The position numbers were made by a program, and so were the translations under genes. A stretch of DNA of 18,330 nt. Origin: Stenotrophomonas_A sp036403795. Its GTDB lineage: Bacteria > Pseudomonadota > Gammaproteobacteria > Xanthomonadales > Xanthomonadaceae. Positions within the stretch are counted from its first letter, which is position 1; each line of letters opens with the position of its first letter. Positions 6,777 through 14,201 of this stretch are shown here, piece by piece. The notes beneath the pieces are model-generated. The model saw only the letters and a program-made list of their open reading frames with translations, was not told the origin of the DNA and did not search any database. Where the stretch lies: the NCBI GenBank assembly GCA_036403795.1, contig DASWQJ010000305.1, positions 1 through 18,330 of the forward strand. The letters run 5' to 3'.

Positions 6777-9014
6777 TCAGAAGCGGTAGCGTGCCGTGAC
6801 CGAATACAACCGCGGCGGGCCGTAGAACCCGGTCAGCACACCATAGGCACCGATGTTGTAACCGGTGGTGCGGAATGCCTCGTCGGTAAGGTTGCTGCCC
6901 TCCAGCGAGAAGGTCCACGCATCGTCCAGGCGCCAGATCACTCCGGCGCTCAGCAGGCCGTAGCCCGGCTGCATGATCAGCGGACTGAGGTCGGTGGTGG
7001 GCCACACCTCGCTTTGGTACGAATAGGTCACCCGCGCAGACAAGTTGCCGCCGTTGGCCAGCGCGGTGCGGTACTCCACGTTCAATGCACCGGAGAACTC
7101 CGGCGCGTTGGTGAAGCGCTGGCTGTCGGCGATGTCCACGCCACGGTCGATGAACTCGTCGTACTTGGCGTCGAGCCAGGCCAGGTTGCCGCTGATCAAC
7201 CAGTGCTCGGTGGGCAGCAGTTGGTATTCGGCTTCCAGGCCCTGCACGTGGCCACGGCCGGCGTTGGTGAAGTCGCCGAAGAAGGTCTGCGCACCATTGG
7301 GCAGCGTGTATTCGGTGAACACCGACAGCTGGATGTCTTTGTACTTGTTGTAGAAGTAGGCCAGGTTCAAGAACGCGCGCTGGTCCCAGAAGCCCATCTT
7401 GGTGCCGATCTCGTAGCTGTCCACGGTCTCATCGTCGAACGGCTCGCCCGAGCGCGGCACCGCCGTGGTGTTGGCGCGGATGTTGAAGCCGCCGGACTTG
7501 AAGCCGCGGCTGGCCGAGGCATAGGCCATGATGTCTGGCGTGATCTGGTAGTCCAGCGAGGCCTTGGGCGAGACGTTCTTGAAGTTGACCGTCTTGTCGA
7601 AGTTGGCCGCCGTGCCCCAGGACGTACTGTAGGTCGTATCGGTGAAGAAGCGATTCAGCGCGACCGCGTGCTTGTCTTCGTCGGTGTAGCGCGCGCCTAC
7701 GTCCAGCTTCAGGCGCTGGGTCAGGTCGAAGGTCCAGTCCGCATAGATGGCCAGGCTCTGGGTGTTCACGTAACCCTGGGTGTCGCCCAGCAACGGATTG
7801 GTCAACGCTGGCGGCAACAGCGGATTGGAGAAGTAGTTCAGCACCCGGCCGCCGGCGTCGCCGTCGAACCAGAACACGCCCATCACGCCGCGCGCCTTGC
7901 CGCCGGCATCGAAGTTGAGTTGCGCCTCGTTGCTTACTTGACTGTCGTTGTACAGCGCATGCACGTCGACCAGCTTGAGCGGGGTGGTATCGAAGTCGAT
8001 GTTGGTGTCGGTATCGGATTCGCGCTTGGCGATGATGTACTTGAACGCCCAATCTTCGCTGGGCCGCCAATTCATCGTGGCCGACGCGCCCTTCATGGTG
8101 GTGTCGTTGACGTTGGGCATGCCGCTGCGGATGTCGTAGCGGCTGCCCAACGGTGGGTAAGCCGGTGCCAGGGCGTTTCGCGCCAGCATCTGCGCACCCC
8201 GCACGCCGGACTGGTCGTCCATCCAGTCCAGCGCGAACTGGAAGTCGAGCTCGTCGCTGGCATAGGCGCCCAGTTGCAGGCGGGCCGCGTTGATCTGCTT
8301 GTCGCTGACCGGTTGCCCGTTGAGCAGGTTTTCCCCGTAGCCGTCATGGTTGAGGCTGGCCACCGCCACGCGGGCGCGTAGCCCGCTATCGCGCCCGCCG
8401 ATCGAACCGCCCAGGCCGGCCTTGGCATCGAGCTGGCCATAGTTGCCTACGCGCACTTCGCCAAAGCCCTCGGTGTCCTGGCTGAGCCCGCGCGAGATGT
8501 ACTTGATGGCACCGCCAATGGTGTTCTTGCCATACAGCGTGCCCTGCGGTCCGCGCAGCACCTCGATGCGGCCGACATCGAACACGTCCAGCAACGCGCC
8601 CTGCGGACGGGCGATGTAGACATCGTCCAGATAGATGCCCACCCCCGGATCCACGCCCCACAGCGGATCGGACTGGCCGATGCCGCGGATGTAGGCGGTC
8701 ACCGTGCTGGTGGAGCCGCGCGCGGCGTAGATGGTGAGGTTGGGCACCTGCTCGTCGAGATCGCTGAGGTCCTGGATGTCGAGCTTGTCGATGGCCTCGG
8801 GCGTGAACGCAGTGACCGCCACCGGCACTTCCTGCAGGGTTTCCTCGCGTTTGCGCGCACTGACGGTAATCGACTGCAGCGTGGTGGTGGTGGTGCGCTC
8901 GGTCGCCTCGCCTGCCGTGGAAGCGTTGCCGCTGCCGTCCTGTGCCCAGGCGGGCGCGAGCGCGGCCCCCATCAGGACGCCGCCGATGGCCAGGCTCAAA
9001 TAGGTGTGCTTCAT
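6777..9014 (-). CDS. TonB-dependent outer-membrane receptor of the 3HB locus
   Basis: A 745-residue receptor that would bring a substrate across the outer membrane using TonB energy. The signal peptide is residues 1-24 (AWA before Gln25). A TonB-box-like segment LQSITVSA lies near 46-53, and the plug domain (about 58-175) includes LQEVPVAVTAF, YIRGIGQSDP and RIEVLRGPQGTLYGKNTIGG. A beta-barrel follows and ends in the aromatic VTARYRF. The start at 9014 has an excellent Shine-Dalgarno (GGGAGGAGGGAG at 9018-9029); a longer frame to 9062 has none. It is divergent from the GntP-type permease across a region holding box copy 2. The plug resembles the large family often annotated as iron-complex receptors, but the neighbours suggest a 3-hydroxybutyrate oligomer or a related compound. 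Substrate assignment is inference. The gap to the kinase gene (6601-6776) holds only the leader ORF and its ribosome binding site. Confidence 0.9.
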   Translation of the reverse strand: MKHTYLSLAIGGVLMGAALAPAWAQDGSGNASTAGEATERTTTTTLQSITVSARKREETLQEVPVAVTAFTPEAIDKLDIQDLSDLDEQVPNLTIYAARGSTSTVTAYIRGIGQSDPLWGVDPGVGIYLDDVYIARPQGALLDVFDVGRIEVLRGPQGTLYGKNTIGGAIKYISRGLSQDTEGFGEVRVGNYGQLDAKAGLGGSIGGRDSGLRARVAVASLNHDGYGENLLNGQPVSDKQINAARLQLGAYASDELDFQFALDWMDDQSGVRGAQMLARNALAPAYPPLGSRYDIRSGMPNVNDTTMKGASATMNWRPSEDWAFKYIIAKRESDTDTNIDFDTTPLKLVDVHALYNDSQVSNEAQLNFDAGGKARGVMGVFWFDGDAGGRVLNYFSNPLLPPALTNPLLGDTQGYVNTQSLAIYADWTFDLTQRLKLDVGARYTDEDKHAVALNRFFTDTTYSTSWGTAANFDKTVNFKNVSPKASLDYQITPDIMAYASASRGFKSGGFNIRANTTAVPRSGEPFDDETVDSYEIGTKMGFWDQRAFLNLAYFYNKYKDIQLSVFTEYTLPNGAQTFFGDFTNAGRGHVQGLEAEYQLLPTEHWLISGNLAWLDAKYDEFIDRGVDIADSQRFTNAPEFSGALNVEYRTALANGGNLSARVTYSYQSEVWPTTDLSPLIMQPGYGLLSAGVIWRLDDAWTFSLEGSNLTDEAFRTTGYNIGAYGVLTGFYGPPRLYSVTARYRF

Positions 9015-9071
9015 GGTCTCCCTCCTCCCAGGTATGACTCGCCGGACGGCAGGTGCCGCCAATGACGGTGA

Positions 9072-9077
9072 AGGCTA
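9072..9077 (-). promoter_or_regulatory. putative -10 hexamer of the TonB receptor promoter
   Basis: The minus strand reads TAGCCT, centred 34 bp from the core of the GTAC-N4-GTAC box. No -35 match is seen at the expected place. The predicted 5' untranslated region is about 50 nt and contains the strong Shine-Dalgarno of the receptor gene. Confidence 0.35.
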
Positions 9078-9099
9078 GAGCCAAGTGCGACCGCCCGGC

Positions 9100-9114
9100 A
9101 TCGTACGTTTGTAC
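9100..9114. promoter_or_regulatory. putative activator box, copy 2 (GTAC-N4-GTAC)
   Basis: The sequence ATCGTACGTTTGTAC differs from copy 1 at only two positions, both in the 4-bp spacer. It lies between the divergent TonB receptor (start 9014, minus) and the GntP-type permease (start 9187, plus). No other GTAC-N4-GTAC was found in a by-eye scan of the window. A shared box in both divergent regions marks the four transcription units as one likely regulon. Confidence 0.6.
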
Positions 9115-9140
9115 AGGTGCCGCTTCCCCTGGCCACTGTC

Positions 9141-9146
9141 GATACT
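9141..9146 (+). promoter_or_regulatory. putative -10 hexamer of the GntP-type permease promoter
   Basis: GATACT matches the -10 consensus at four of six positions and is centred 35 bp from the core of box copy 2. The -35 position (about 9118-9123) has no match. The predicted leader is about 34 nt and includes GGGGAG upstream of the start. Confidence 0.4.
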
Positions 9147-9186
9147 CGCGGCCATCGTCATGTCGGCCGGTGCCGGGGAGTCACGG

Positions 9187-10590
9187 ATGTCCTTTTTGAT
9201 CGTGCTGGCGGCGCTGTGCTTCCTGATGTTCGTCGCCTACCGCGGTTACAGCGTCATCTTGTTCGCGCCGGTGGCCGCCTTGGGCGCGGTGCTGCTGACC
9301 GACCCCTCATTGGTCGCACCGATGTTCACCGGGTTGTTCATGGACCGGATGGTCGGGTTCTTGAAGCTGTATTTCCCGGTGTTCCTGCTGGGCGCGGTGT
9401 TCGGTAAATTGGTCGAGATCTCCGGTTTTTCCAAGTCGATCGTGGCGGCGACCATCCGCCTGGTGGGGCCGCAACGCGCCATGCTTTCCATCGTGCTGGT
9501 ATGTGCCTTGCTCACTTACGGTGGGGTGTCGCTGTTCGTGGTGGTGTTTGCCGTCTATCCGTTCGCGGCTGAGCTGTTCCGCCAGAACGACATCCCCAAG
9601 CGATTGATCCCGGGCACCATCGCCTTGGGCGCTTTCACCTTCACGATGGATGCATTGCCGGGCACGCCGCAGATCCAGAACATCATTCCCACCGCGTTTT
9701 TCGGCACCAACGCCTGGGCCGCGCCAGTGCTGGGCACGCTGGGCGGCGTCTTCATCCTGGCGCTGGGCATGAGCTATCTGGAATGGCGTCGACGCGTGGC
9801 GTTGCGCGCTGGCGAGGGCTACGCGGGCGGAGCGACCTTGCACAACGAACCCGCCGCCTTCGAGCAGGCCCGGCTGGCGCACCCTGTGCTGGCCATCGCC
9901 CCGCTGCTGGTGGTGGGCGTGGTGAATTTCCTGCTGACCCGGTGGATCCCCGATTGGTATGGCGCAAGCCTGAGTTTCGTGCCGTCGGCCATGGGCGAGG
10001 CGGCGCCGATCACCCAGGACGTGGCCAAGCTCGCCGCGATCTGGGCGGTGCTGGGCGCGTTGCTGGCCGGCATCGGCTGTGTGTTGCTGTTCGCCTGGCA
10101 GACGGTGTCCACGCGCTTTGCCGAAGGCAGCCGTACCGCGGTGGGAGGGGCCCTGCTGGCGGCAATGAACACCGCTTCGGAATATGGCTTTGGCGCGGTG
10201 ATTGCCGCCCTGCCCGGCTTCCTGGTGGTGGCACGCACGCTGGAACGCATCCCCGACCCGCTGGTCAACCAGGCGGTGTCGGTCACGGCGTTGGCGGGCA
10301 TCACCGGATCTGCCTCAGGCGGCCTGAGCATCGCATTGGCGGCCATGGGGCAGACCTTCATCGCCAACGCGCAGGCGGCCGGCATTCCGATGGAAGTGTT
10401 GCACCGGGTGGCGGCCATGGCTTCCGGGGGCATGGACACCCTGCCCCACAACGGCGCGGTGATCACCCTGCTGGCCGTCACCGGTCTTACCCATCGCCAG
10501 TCTTATCGCGACATCTTCGCCATCACCCTGATCAAGACGCTGGCGGTGTTTGTAGTGATCGCCCTTTACTCGGTCACCGGTTGGGTATGA
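9187..10590 (+). CDS. GntP-family permease, probable 3-hydroxybutyrate transporter
   Basis: A 467-residue, highly hydrophobic inner-membrane protein with roughly 12 predicted spans, of the GntP/gluconate:H+ symporter type. Recognisable segments are YGGVSLFVVVFAVYPFA and TMDALPGTPQIQNIIPTAFFGT in the first half. The second half has GITGSASGGLSIALAA and ASGGMDTLPHNGAVITLLAVTG. The start was set at 9187 because a GGGGAG ribosome binding site lies 8 nt upstream and the N-terminus then begins with the first membrane span. The frame is open to 9085 but that stretch is not hydrophobic and covers the promoter. GntP-type permeases sit beside bdhA in other proteobacteria, for instance Pseudomonas aeruginosa, which supports 3HB as cargo. 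A gluconate-like substrate is less likely, since no sugar-acid genes lie in this half. Confidence 0.85.
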   Translation: MSFLIVLAALCFLMFVAYRGYSVILFAPVAALGAVLLTDPSLVAPMFTGLFMDRMVGFLKLYFPVFLLGAVFGKLVEISGFSKSIVAATIRLVGPQRAMLSIVLVCALLTYGGVSLFVVVFAVYPFAAELFRQNDIPKRLIPGTIALGAFTFTMDALPGTPQIQNIIPTAFFGTNAWAAPVLGTLGGVFILALGMSYLEWRRRVALRAGEGYAGGATLHNEPAAFEQARLAHPVLAIAPLLVVGVVNFLLTRWIPDWYGASLSFVPSAMGEAAPITQDVAKLAAIWAVLGALLAGIGCVLLFAWQTVSTRFAEGSRTAVGGALLAAMNTASEYGFGAVIAALPGFLVVARTLERIPDPLVNQAVSVTALAGITGSASGGLSIALAAMGQTFIANAQAAGIPMEVLHRVAAMASGGMDTLPHNGAVITLLAVTGLTHRQSYRDIFAITLIKTLAVFVVIALYSVTGWV

Positions 10591-10618
10591 TGCGCCGGGC
10601 CATGCCACGGATCTGGCC

Positions 10619-10707
10619 GGTGGGCGGCCATGAGTGCCGGCAAAGCGCTAGTTGCCCACCGCGCCACCCGGCACGATGGCAAGCGCTCTGATGTCTGAAA
10701 CTTGCCA
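10619..10707. terminator. weak inverted repeats between two convergent genes
   Basis: The 133-bp gap between the permease and galM stops holds several short inverted repeats: GGTGGGC (10619-10625) with GCCCACC (10654-10660), GTGCCGG with CCGGCAC (about 10634 and 10668), and TGGCAAG (10677-10683) with CTTGCCA (10701-10707). None has a compact loop plus a T-run. A role in ending the two convergent transcripts is plausible but weakly supported. Confidence 0.25.
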
Positions 10708-10723
10708 AGCCTTCTGCGTGGCG

Positions 10724-11545
10724 TCAGCGCCAGCTCAACCAGAATTCCGCTTGCGCCGACTGCCCGGGCTGTAGCGCCTGGTCGGGGCGAAGATTGAAGG
10801 TATCCGGCGGGCCACTCTGGGGTTCGAAACACGTGGCCTGCGGCTGCTCGTCGAAGTACACCCAATGGTCGCAGTCCGAGCTGAGCCGAAGCGTCCGGCC
10901 CTCATGCGACAACACGATCGGCTGATCGTTGAGAAAGCAGTCGTCCTGCGGGCCCGGCAGCGCCGCGAGGGGCAAGGTCGCAATCCCCTCGGCATCGCGC
11001 GGGTAATAGGCGGTGGGATTGAACTGGAAATCGCGCTGCTTGCGAAACCACGGATGCCAGCCCAGTACCGGCAGCGGCATTGCCTGCGGACCGGCCTGCA
11101 CGCTCAAGCGCAATCGCAGTGCATCGTCCTGCAATGTGAGCTCGTGTGTCGCCCTGCCGCCGAACGGCCAGCGGGGATCGGCCGCCAGGTCCAGGGACAG
11201 CACCAGTGTTTCAGGCGCCTGCGCCTCGACTTGCCAGGGCACATCGAACGCCAATCCGTGGATGGCGTTTCGTTCCAGGTTGGCCGGGATTTCATAATCG
11301 CGACCCTTGAAGTGGAATCGCCCCCCGCGCAGCCGGCCTGCCCACGGCAGCATCGGATACGCGCCCCAGGCAATCGCACCCGGGTAACCCGCGTCCGGGC
11401 CGATCAGCCAGGCCACGCCGTCATGACGCAGTTGCGCGATGCGTCCGCCGGCCTGCGGTGCCACCTCGACCTCCAGCGCACCGCGCCTGAGCACGATGCA
11501 TTCGCCTGCCGGCAGCGGCAGCGCGGCCCGGTCAGTCGTTGCCAT
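10724..11545 (-). CDS. galM: aldose 1-epimerase (mutarotase)
   Basis: A 273-residue cytoplasmic mutarotase that interconverts alpha and beta anomers of free sugars, helping pentoses or hexoses released by the upstream glycosidase into metabolism. Family hallmarks are GAYPMLPWAGRLRGGRF (about 61-77), His96 in NAIHGLAFD, His164 in LGWHPWF and the likely catalytic base Glu241 in CFEPQSGPPDTFNL. No signal peptide is seen, unlike some secreted mutarotases. Its ATG lies inside the end of the GH43 gene with a 14-bp overlap, a sign of translational coupling. It is the last gene of the operon that starts with the receptor at 17132. Its true sugar could be xylose, arabinose or another aldose. Confidence 0.88.
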   Translation of the reverse strand: MATTDRAALPLPAGECIVLRRGALEVEVAPQAGGRIAQLRHDGVAWLIGPDAGYPGAIAWGAYPMLPWAGRLRGGRFHFKGRDYEIPANLERNAIHGLAFDVPWQVEAQAPETLVLSLDLAADPRWPFGGRATHELTLQDDALRLRLSVQAGPQAMPLPVLGWHPWFRKQRDFQFNPTAYYPRDAEGIATLPLAALPGPQDDCFLNDQPIVLSHEGRTLRLSSDCDHWVYFDEQPQATCFEPQSGPPDTFNLRPDQALQPGQSAQAEFWLSWR

Positions 11546-12569
11546 AAGGATGGATCACGGCGATACGGCCATCGGCGTCATGGTGCAATTCGGTCACCTT
11601 CATCGAGCGCAGGTGGGTCTGTCCACCCGACAACAAGGCGTCATGGTAGTACAGCCACCAGCGGCCCTCGAATTCGACGATGGCATGGTGGGTCGTCCAA
11701 CCGACCACCGGCGCCATTACTTCGCCCTGGTAGGTGAACGGACCATACGGGTTGTCGCCGGTCGCGTAGCAGATGTTGTGGGTGTCGCCGGTGGAGTACG
11801 ACAGGTAGTACTTGCCCTGGTAGCGATGCATCCAGGGTCCTTCGAAATAGCGCCGGTCGGTATCGCCCGCCTGCAGCGGCGCACCGTCGGCATCGAGGAT
11901 GAGGATCTCGCGCGACGGTTCGGCGAGTTGTGTCATGTCCTCGCGCAGCCTGGCCACGCGCGGACCCAGTGCCGGCGCCTGCCCGACGGGCTCGACGTGC
12001 GCGGCATCGTAGCGGTTGTCCCGGTAGCTCTGCAGCTGTCCGCCCCAGATGCCGCCGAAATACAGGTACTGCTCGCCATCGGTATCGACGAACACCGCCG
12101 GGTCGATCGAGTAGCTGCCTTCGATGGGCGATGGCTCGGCCACGAACGGGCCCTCCGGCCGATCGCCCACGGCCACGCCGATCTGGAAGATGCCGTCTTC
12201 GCGCTTGGCCGGGAAATACAGGTAATAGCGGCCATTACGCGACGCGGCGCTCGGTGCCCACATCTGCTTCCACGCCCACGGCACGTCGCGCACATGCAGG
12301 GCGAGCCCGCAATCGACGGCCTTGCCCTGGGGATCGTCCATGCGGAAGACGTGGTAGTCCTCCATCGCGAAATGATCGCCGTTGTCGTTGAACGCCGGAC
12401 CGCCGTCCACATCGTGCGAGGGATAGACGTACAGCTTTCCCTCAAAGACGTGCGCCGACGGATCGGCCGTGTACATGTGGGTGACCAACGGCTGGGAAAT
12501 CGCCTTGGCGGCCAGCGCCTGCAGTTCGTCGCTCAAGGTTGCCTCGTTCTGGATGGGTTGATCCGGCAT
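11532..12569 (-). CDS. glycoside hydrolase family 43, probable beta-xylosidase/arabinofuranosidase
   Basis: A 345-residue five-bladed propeller glycosidase. The GH43 catalytic set is visible: general base Asp36 (MYTADPSAH), pKa modulator Asp156 (SYSIDPAVF) and general acid Glu243 (YFEGPWMHRY). A propeller histidine lies in WTTHHAIVEF (about 294). No signal peptide is present, so it should act in the cytoplasm on oligosaccharides already imported. The block HVFEGKLYVYPSHD followed by GDHFAMEDYHVFRMDD resembles GH43 beta-xylosidases of the single-domain type. This is from memory, and alpha-L-arabinofuranosidase activity is equally possible in the family. The gene begins 18 bp after the stop of the symporter gene and overlaps galM, so the three are surely co-transcribed. 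Confidence 0.88.
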   Translation of the reverse strand: MPDQPIQNEATLSDELQALAAKAISQPLVTHMYTADPSAHVFEGKLYVYPSHDVDGGPAFNDNGDHFAMEDYHVFRMDDPQGKAVDCGLALHVRDVPWAWKQMWAPSAASRNGRYYLYFPAKREDGIFQIGVAVGDRPEGPFVAEPSPIEGSYSIDPAVFVDTDGEQYLYFGGIWGGQLQSYRDNRYDAAHVEPVGQAPALGPRVARLREDMTQLAEPSREILILDADGAPLQAGDTDRRYFEGPWMHRYQGKYYLSYSTGDTHNICYATGDNPYGPFTYQGEVMAPVVGWTTHHAIVEFEGRWWLYYHDALLSGGQTHLRSMKVTELHHDADGRIAVIHPYGND

Positions 12570-12587
12570 GTCTGACGCCTCGTGGAT

Positions 12588-14072
12588 TCAGGACGACGCG
12601 CCGGCCAAGGCGCGTCGCTCGCCCAGCTCGCGCTCGATGCGCGACTCCATGGGCTTGTTGATCTTGTAGAAGAACAGCAGCAGCACGCAGGCCAGGAACG
12701 GCGCCGAGGCGTACACGCTGATGGCCAGGCGGATGCCGTCCACTGCCGAAGGCGGTTGCGTGGGCGCGCCCGCCTGGTAGGCGTAATGGGCCAGGATGGC
12801 GGCAACCAGTGCACTGCCGATGCTCAGGCCCAGCTTGAGCCCGCACAGCATGGCCGAGAAGATGATCGCGGTGGCACGACGATGGTTCTTCCATTCCGAG
12901 TAATCGGCCACATCGGCGATCATCGCCCACAACAGCGGAATGGTGATGCCATAGAAAAAGCCGTGCAGGATCTGCGACACGAATACCAGCCCGATGCGGT
13001 CCGGCGGATACACGTAGAAGGCCAGCATGAAAAGCGTGGACACCAGCAGCGCGGCGCCAAACACGTCGCGCTTGCCAAAGCGATCCGCCAATCGCTTGGA
13101 GAATCCAATGCCGACGATCATGAAAATGATGCCGCCCGCGTTGAACAGGCTGAAGGCCGAGGTGGGCGCATCCTTCGGCCAATGGAAGGCGGTCAGGCCG
13201 ATCCCGGTCAGCAACGCATTCAATCCGGCAATGAGCCGATTGAAGCCGATACCCTCCAGGAACGAAGAAAGCGCCGGCTCATCCAGGTAGTACTGGAAGT
13301 AGTAGATGTACATGCCGCCCTTCAATGCCAGGGTGACGAACACCAGGATGGTCAGCAGCAACATCACGCGCCATGGGCGGTTCGCGGCCAGGTCGGCCAC
13401 GTCCTGGCGGATGCTGGATTTCTGTTCCTGCGCCGGCACCACCCGCTCGCGCGTGGTGAAGAATGTGATCAGCAGGAAGATCGTACCCACCACCGCGAAC
13501 AACATCATCGCGTTGTGGAAACCCTGCACCTTGTCGCCGCCGCCCAGGATCAACACCAGCGGCAACAGGAACGACTGCACTACCAGCTGGGCGATCATGA
13601 CCGCCACGAAGCGGTAGGCCGACAAGCTGTTGCGCTCGGCCATGTTGCCGGTCAGCACGCCACTGAGGGCGGCATACGGCAGGTTGTTGGCCGCGTAGAC
13701 CAGCACCAGCAAGGTATAGGTCGCCATGGCGTAGAACAGCTTGCCCTGCGGTCCCAGGTCCGGCGTGCTGAAGGCCAATAGGGAGAGCACGCCGAACGGA
13801 ACGGCCGTCCACAGCACCCACGGGCGGAACTTGCCCCAGCGGGTGTCGGTGCGGTCGGCCAGCAAGGCAATCACCGGGGTGAACACGAAGGCACCCAGCA
13901 GGCCGACGACGAAGATCATCGTGGCCGCGGTGGCGGCCGGAATCTTGAAAACGTCCGTGTAGAAGAAAGCGAGGAAAGTCACCAGCGTCTGGAAAATCAG
14001 GTTCGCCGCCAGGTCGCCCAGGCTGTAGCCGATTTTTTCGCTGACACTCAGGGTTTGCTGGTGGTTGCTCAT
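12588..14072 (-). CDS. GPH-family sugar:cation symporter (MelB/XynB-type MFS)
   Basis: A 494-residue inner-membrane protein with about 12 spans, of the glycoside-pentoside-hexuronide:cation symporter family. It would move xylosides or arabinosides from periplasm to cytoplasm. Family marks are the N-terminal SEKIGYSLGDLAANLIFQT (about 8-26), the loop ADRTDTRWGKFRPW and the segment YAANNLPYAALSGVLT. The start at 14072 was chosen because a GAGAA element precedes it and the N-terminus then matches the family. The longer frame to 14177 adds a basic, His-rich stretch that overlaps a hairpin region. It is the second gene of the operon, 129 bp after the receptor and 18 bp before GH43. A cytoplasmic glycosidase directly downstream implies transport of intact oligosaccharides. 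Confidence 0.88.
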   Translation of the reverse strand: MSNHQQTLSVSEKIGYSLGDLAANLIFQTLVTFLAFFYTDVFKIPAATAATMIFVVGLLGAFVFTPVIALLADRTDTRWGKFRPWVLWTAVPFGVLSLLAFSTPDLGPQGKLFYAMATYTLLVLVYAANNLPYAALSGVLTGNMAERNSLSAYRFVAVMIAQLVVQSFLLPLVLILGGGDKVQGFHNAMMLFAVVGTIFLLITFFTTRERVVPAQEQKSSIRQDVADLAANRPWRVMLLLTILVFVTLALKGGMYIYYFQYYLDEPALSSFLEGIGFNRLIAGLNALLTGIGLTAFHWPKDAPTSAFSLFNAGGIIFMIVGIGFSKRLADRFGKRDVFGAALLVSTLFMLAFYVYPPDRIGLVFVSQILHGFFYGITIPLLWAMIADVADYSEWKNHRRATAIIFSAMLCGLKLGLSIGSALVAAILAHYAYQAGAPTQPPSAVDGIRLAISVYASAPFLACVLLLFFYKINKPMESRIERELGERRALAGASS

Positions 14073-14138
14073 GCGTTCTCGGACTGTGTGGTGGTGATGC
14101 GAGGCAACAACCGCGCCATTGCGGTTGCGCTCACGAAA

Positions 14139-14174
14139 GCGACCCGCCCGGTGCTTGCGCGCCGAGCGGGTCGC
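14139..14174. terminator. intercistronic hairpin between receptor and symporter genes
   Basis: GCGACCCGC (14139-14147) pairs perfectly with GCGGGTCGC (14166-14174) around an 18-nt loop that can itself pair partly. On the minus (transcribed) strand the stem is followed by TTTCGT, only a short U-run. It begins 27 bp after the receptor stop. It could be a partial terminator or an RNA-stabilising stem giving more receptor than downstream protein. Seen in sequence; function inferred. Confidence 0.45.
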
Positions 14175-14201
14175 CATTGCCTGCCGGGTCAGCTCCCAGG
14201 A

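Noticed and set aside
6450..8381. 643-codon plus-strand frame across the kinase start and the TonB receptor
   Set aside because: It spans an intergenic region and is antisense to two clear genes; no recognisable domain.
11782..11820. Two GTAC tetramers in the GH43 gene
   Set aside because: They are separated by 8 bp rather than 4, lack the flanking ATC and T-rich spacer, and lie in codons for conserved Tyr residues.
14073..14177. N-terminal extension of the GPH symporter
   Set aside because: It is basic and His-rich, covers the intercistronic hairpin and lies before the family's normal N-terminus at 14072.
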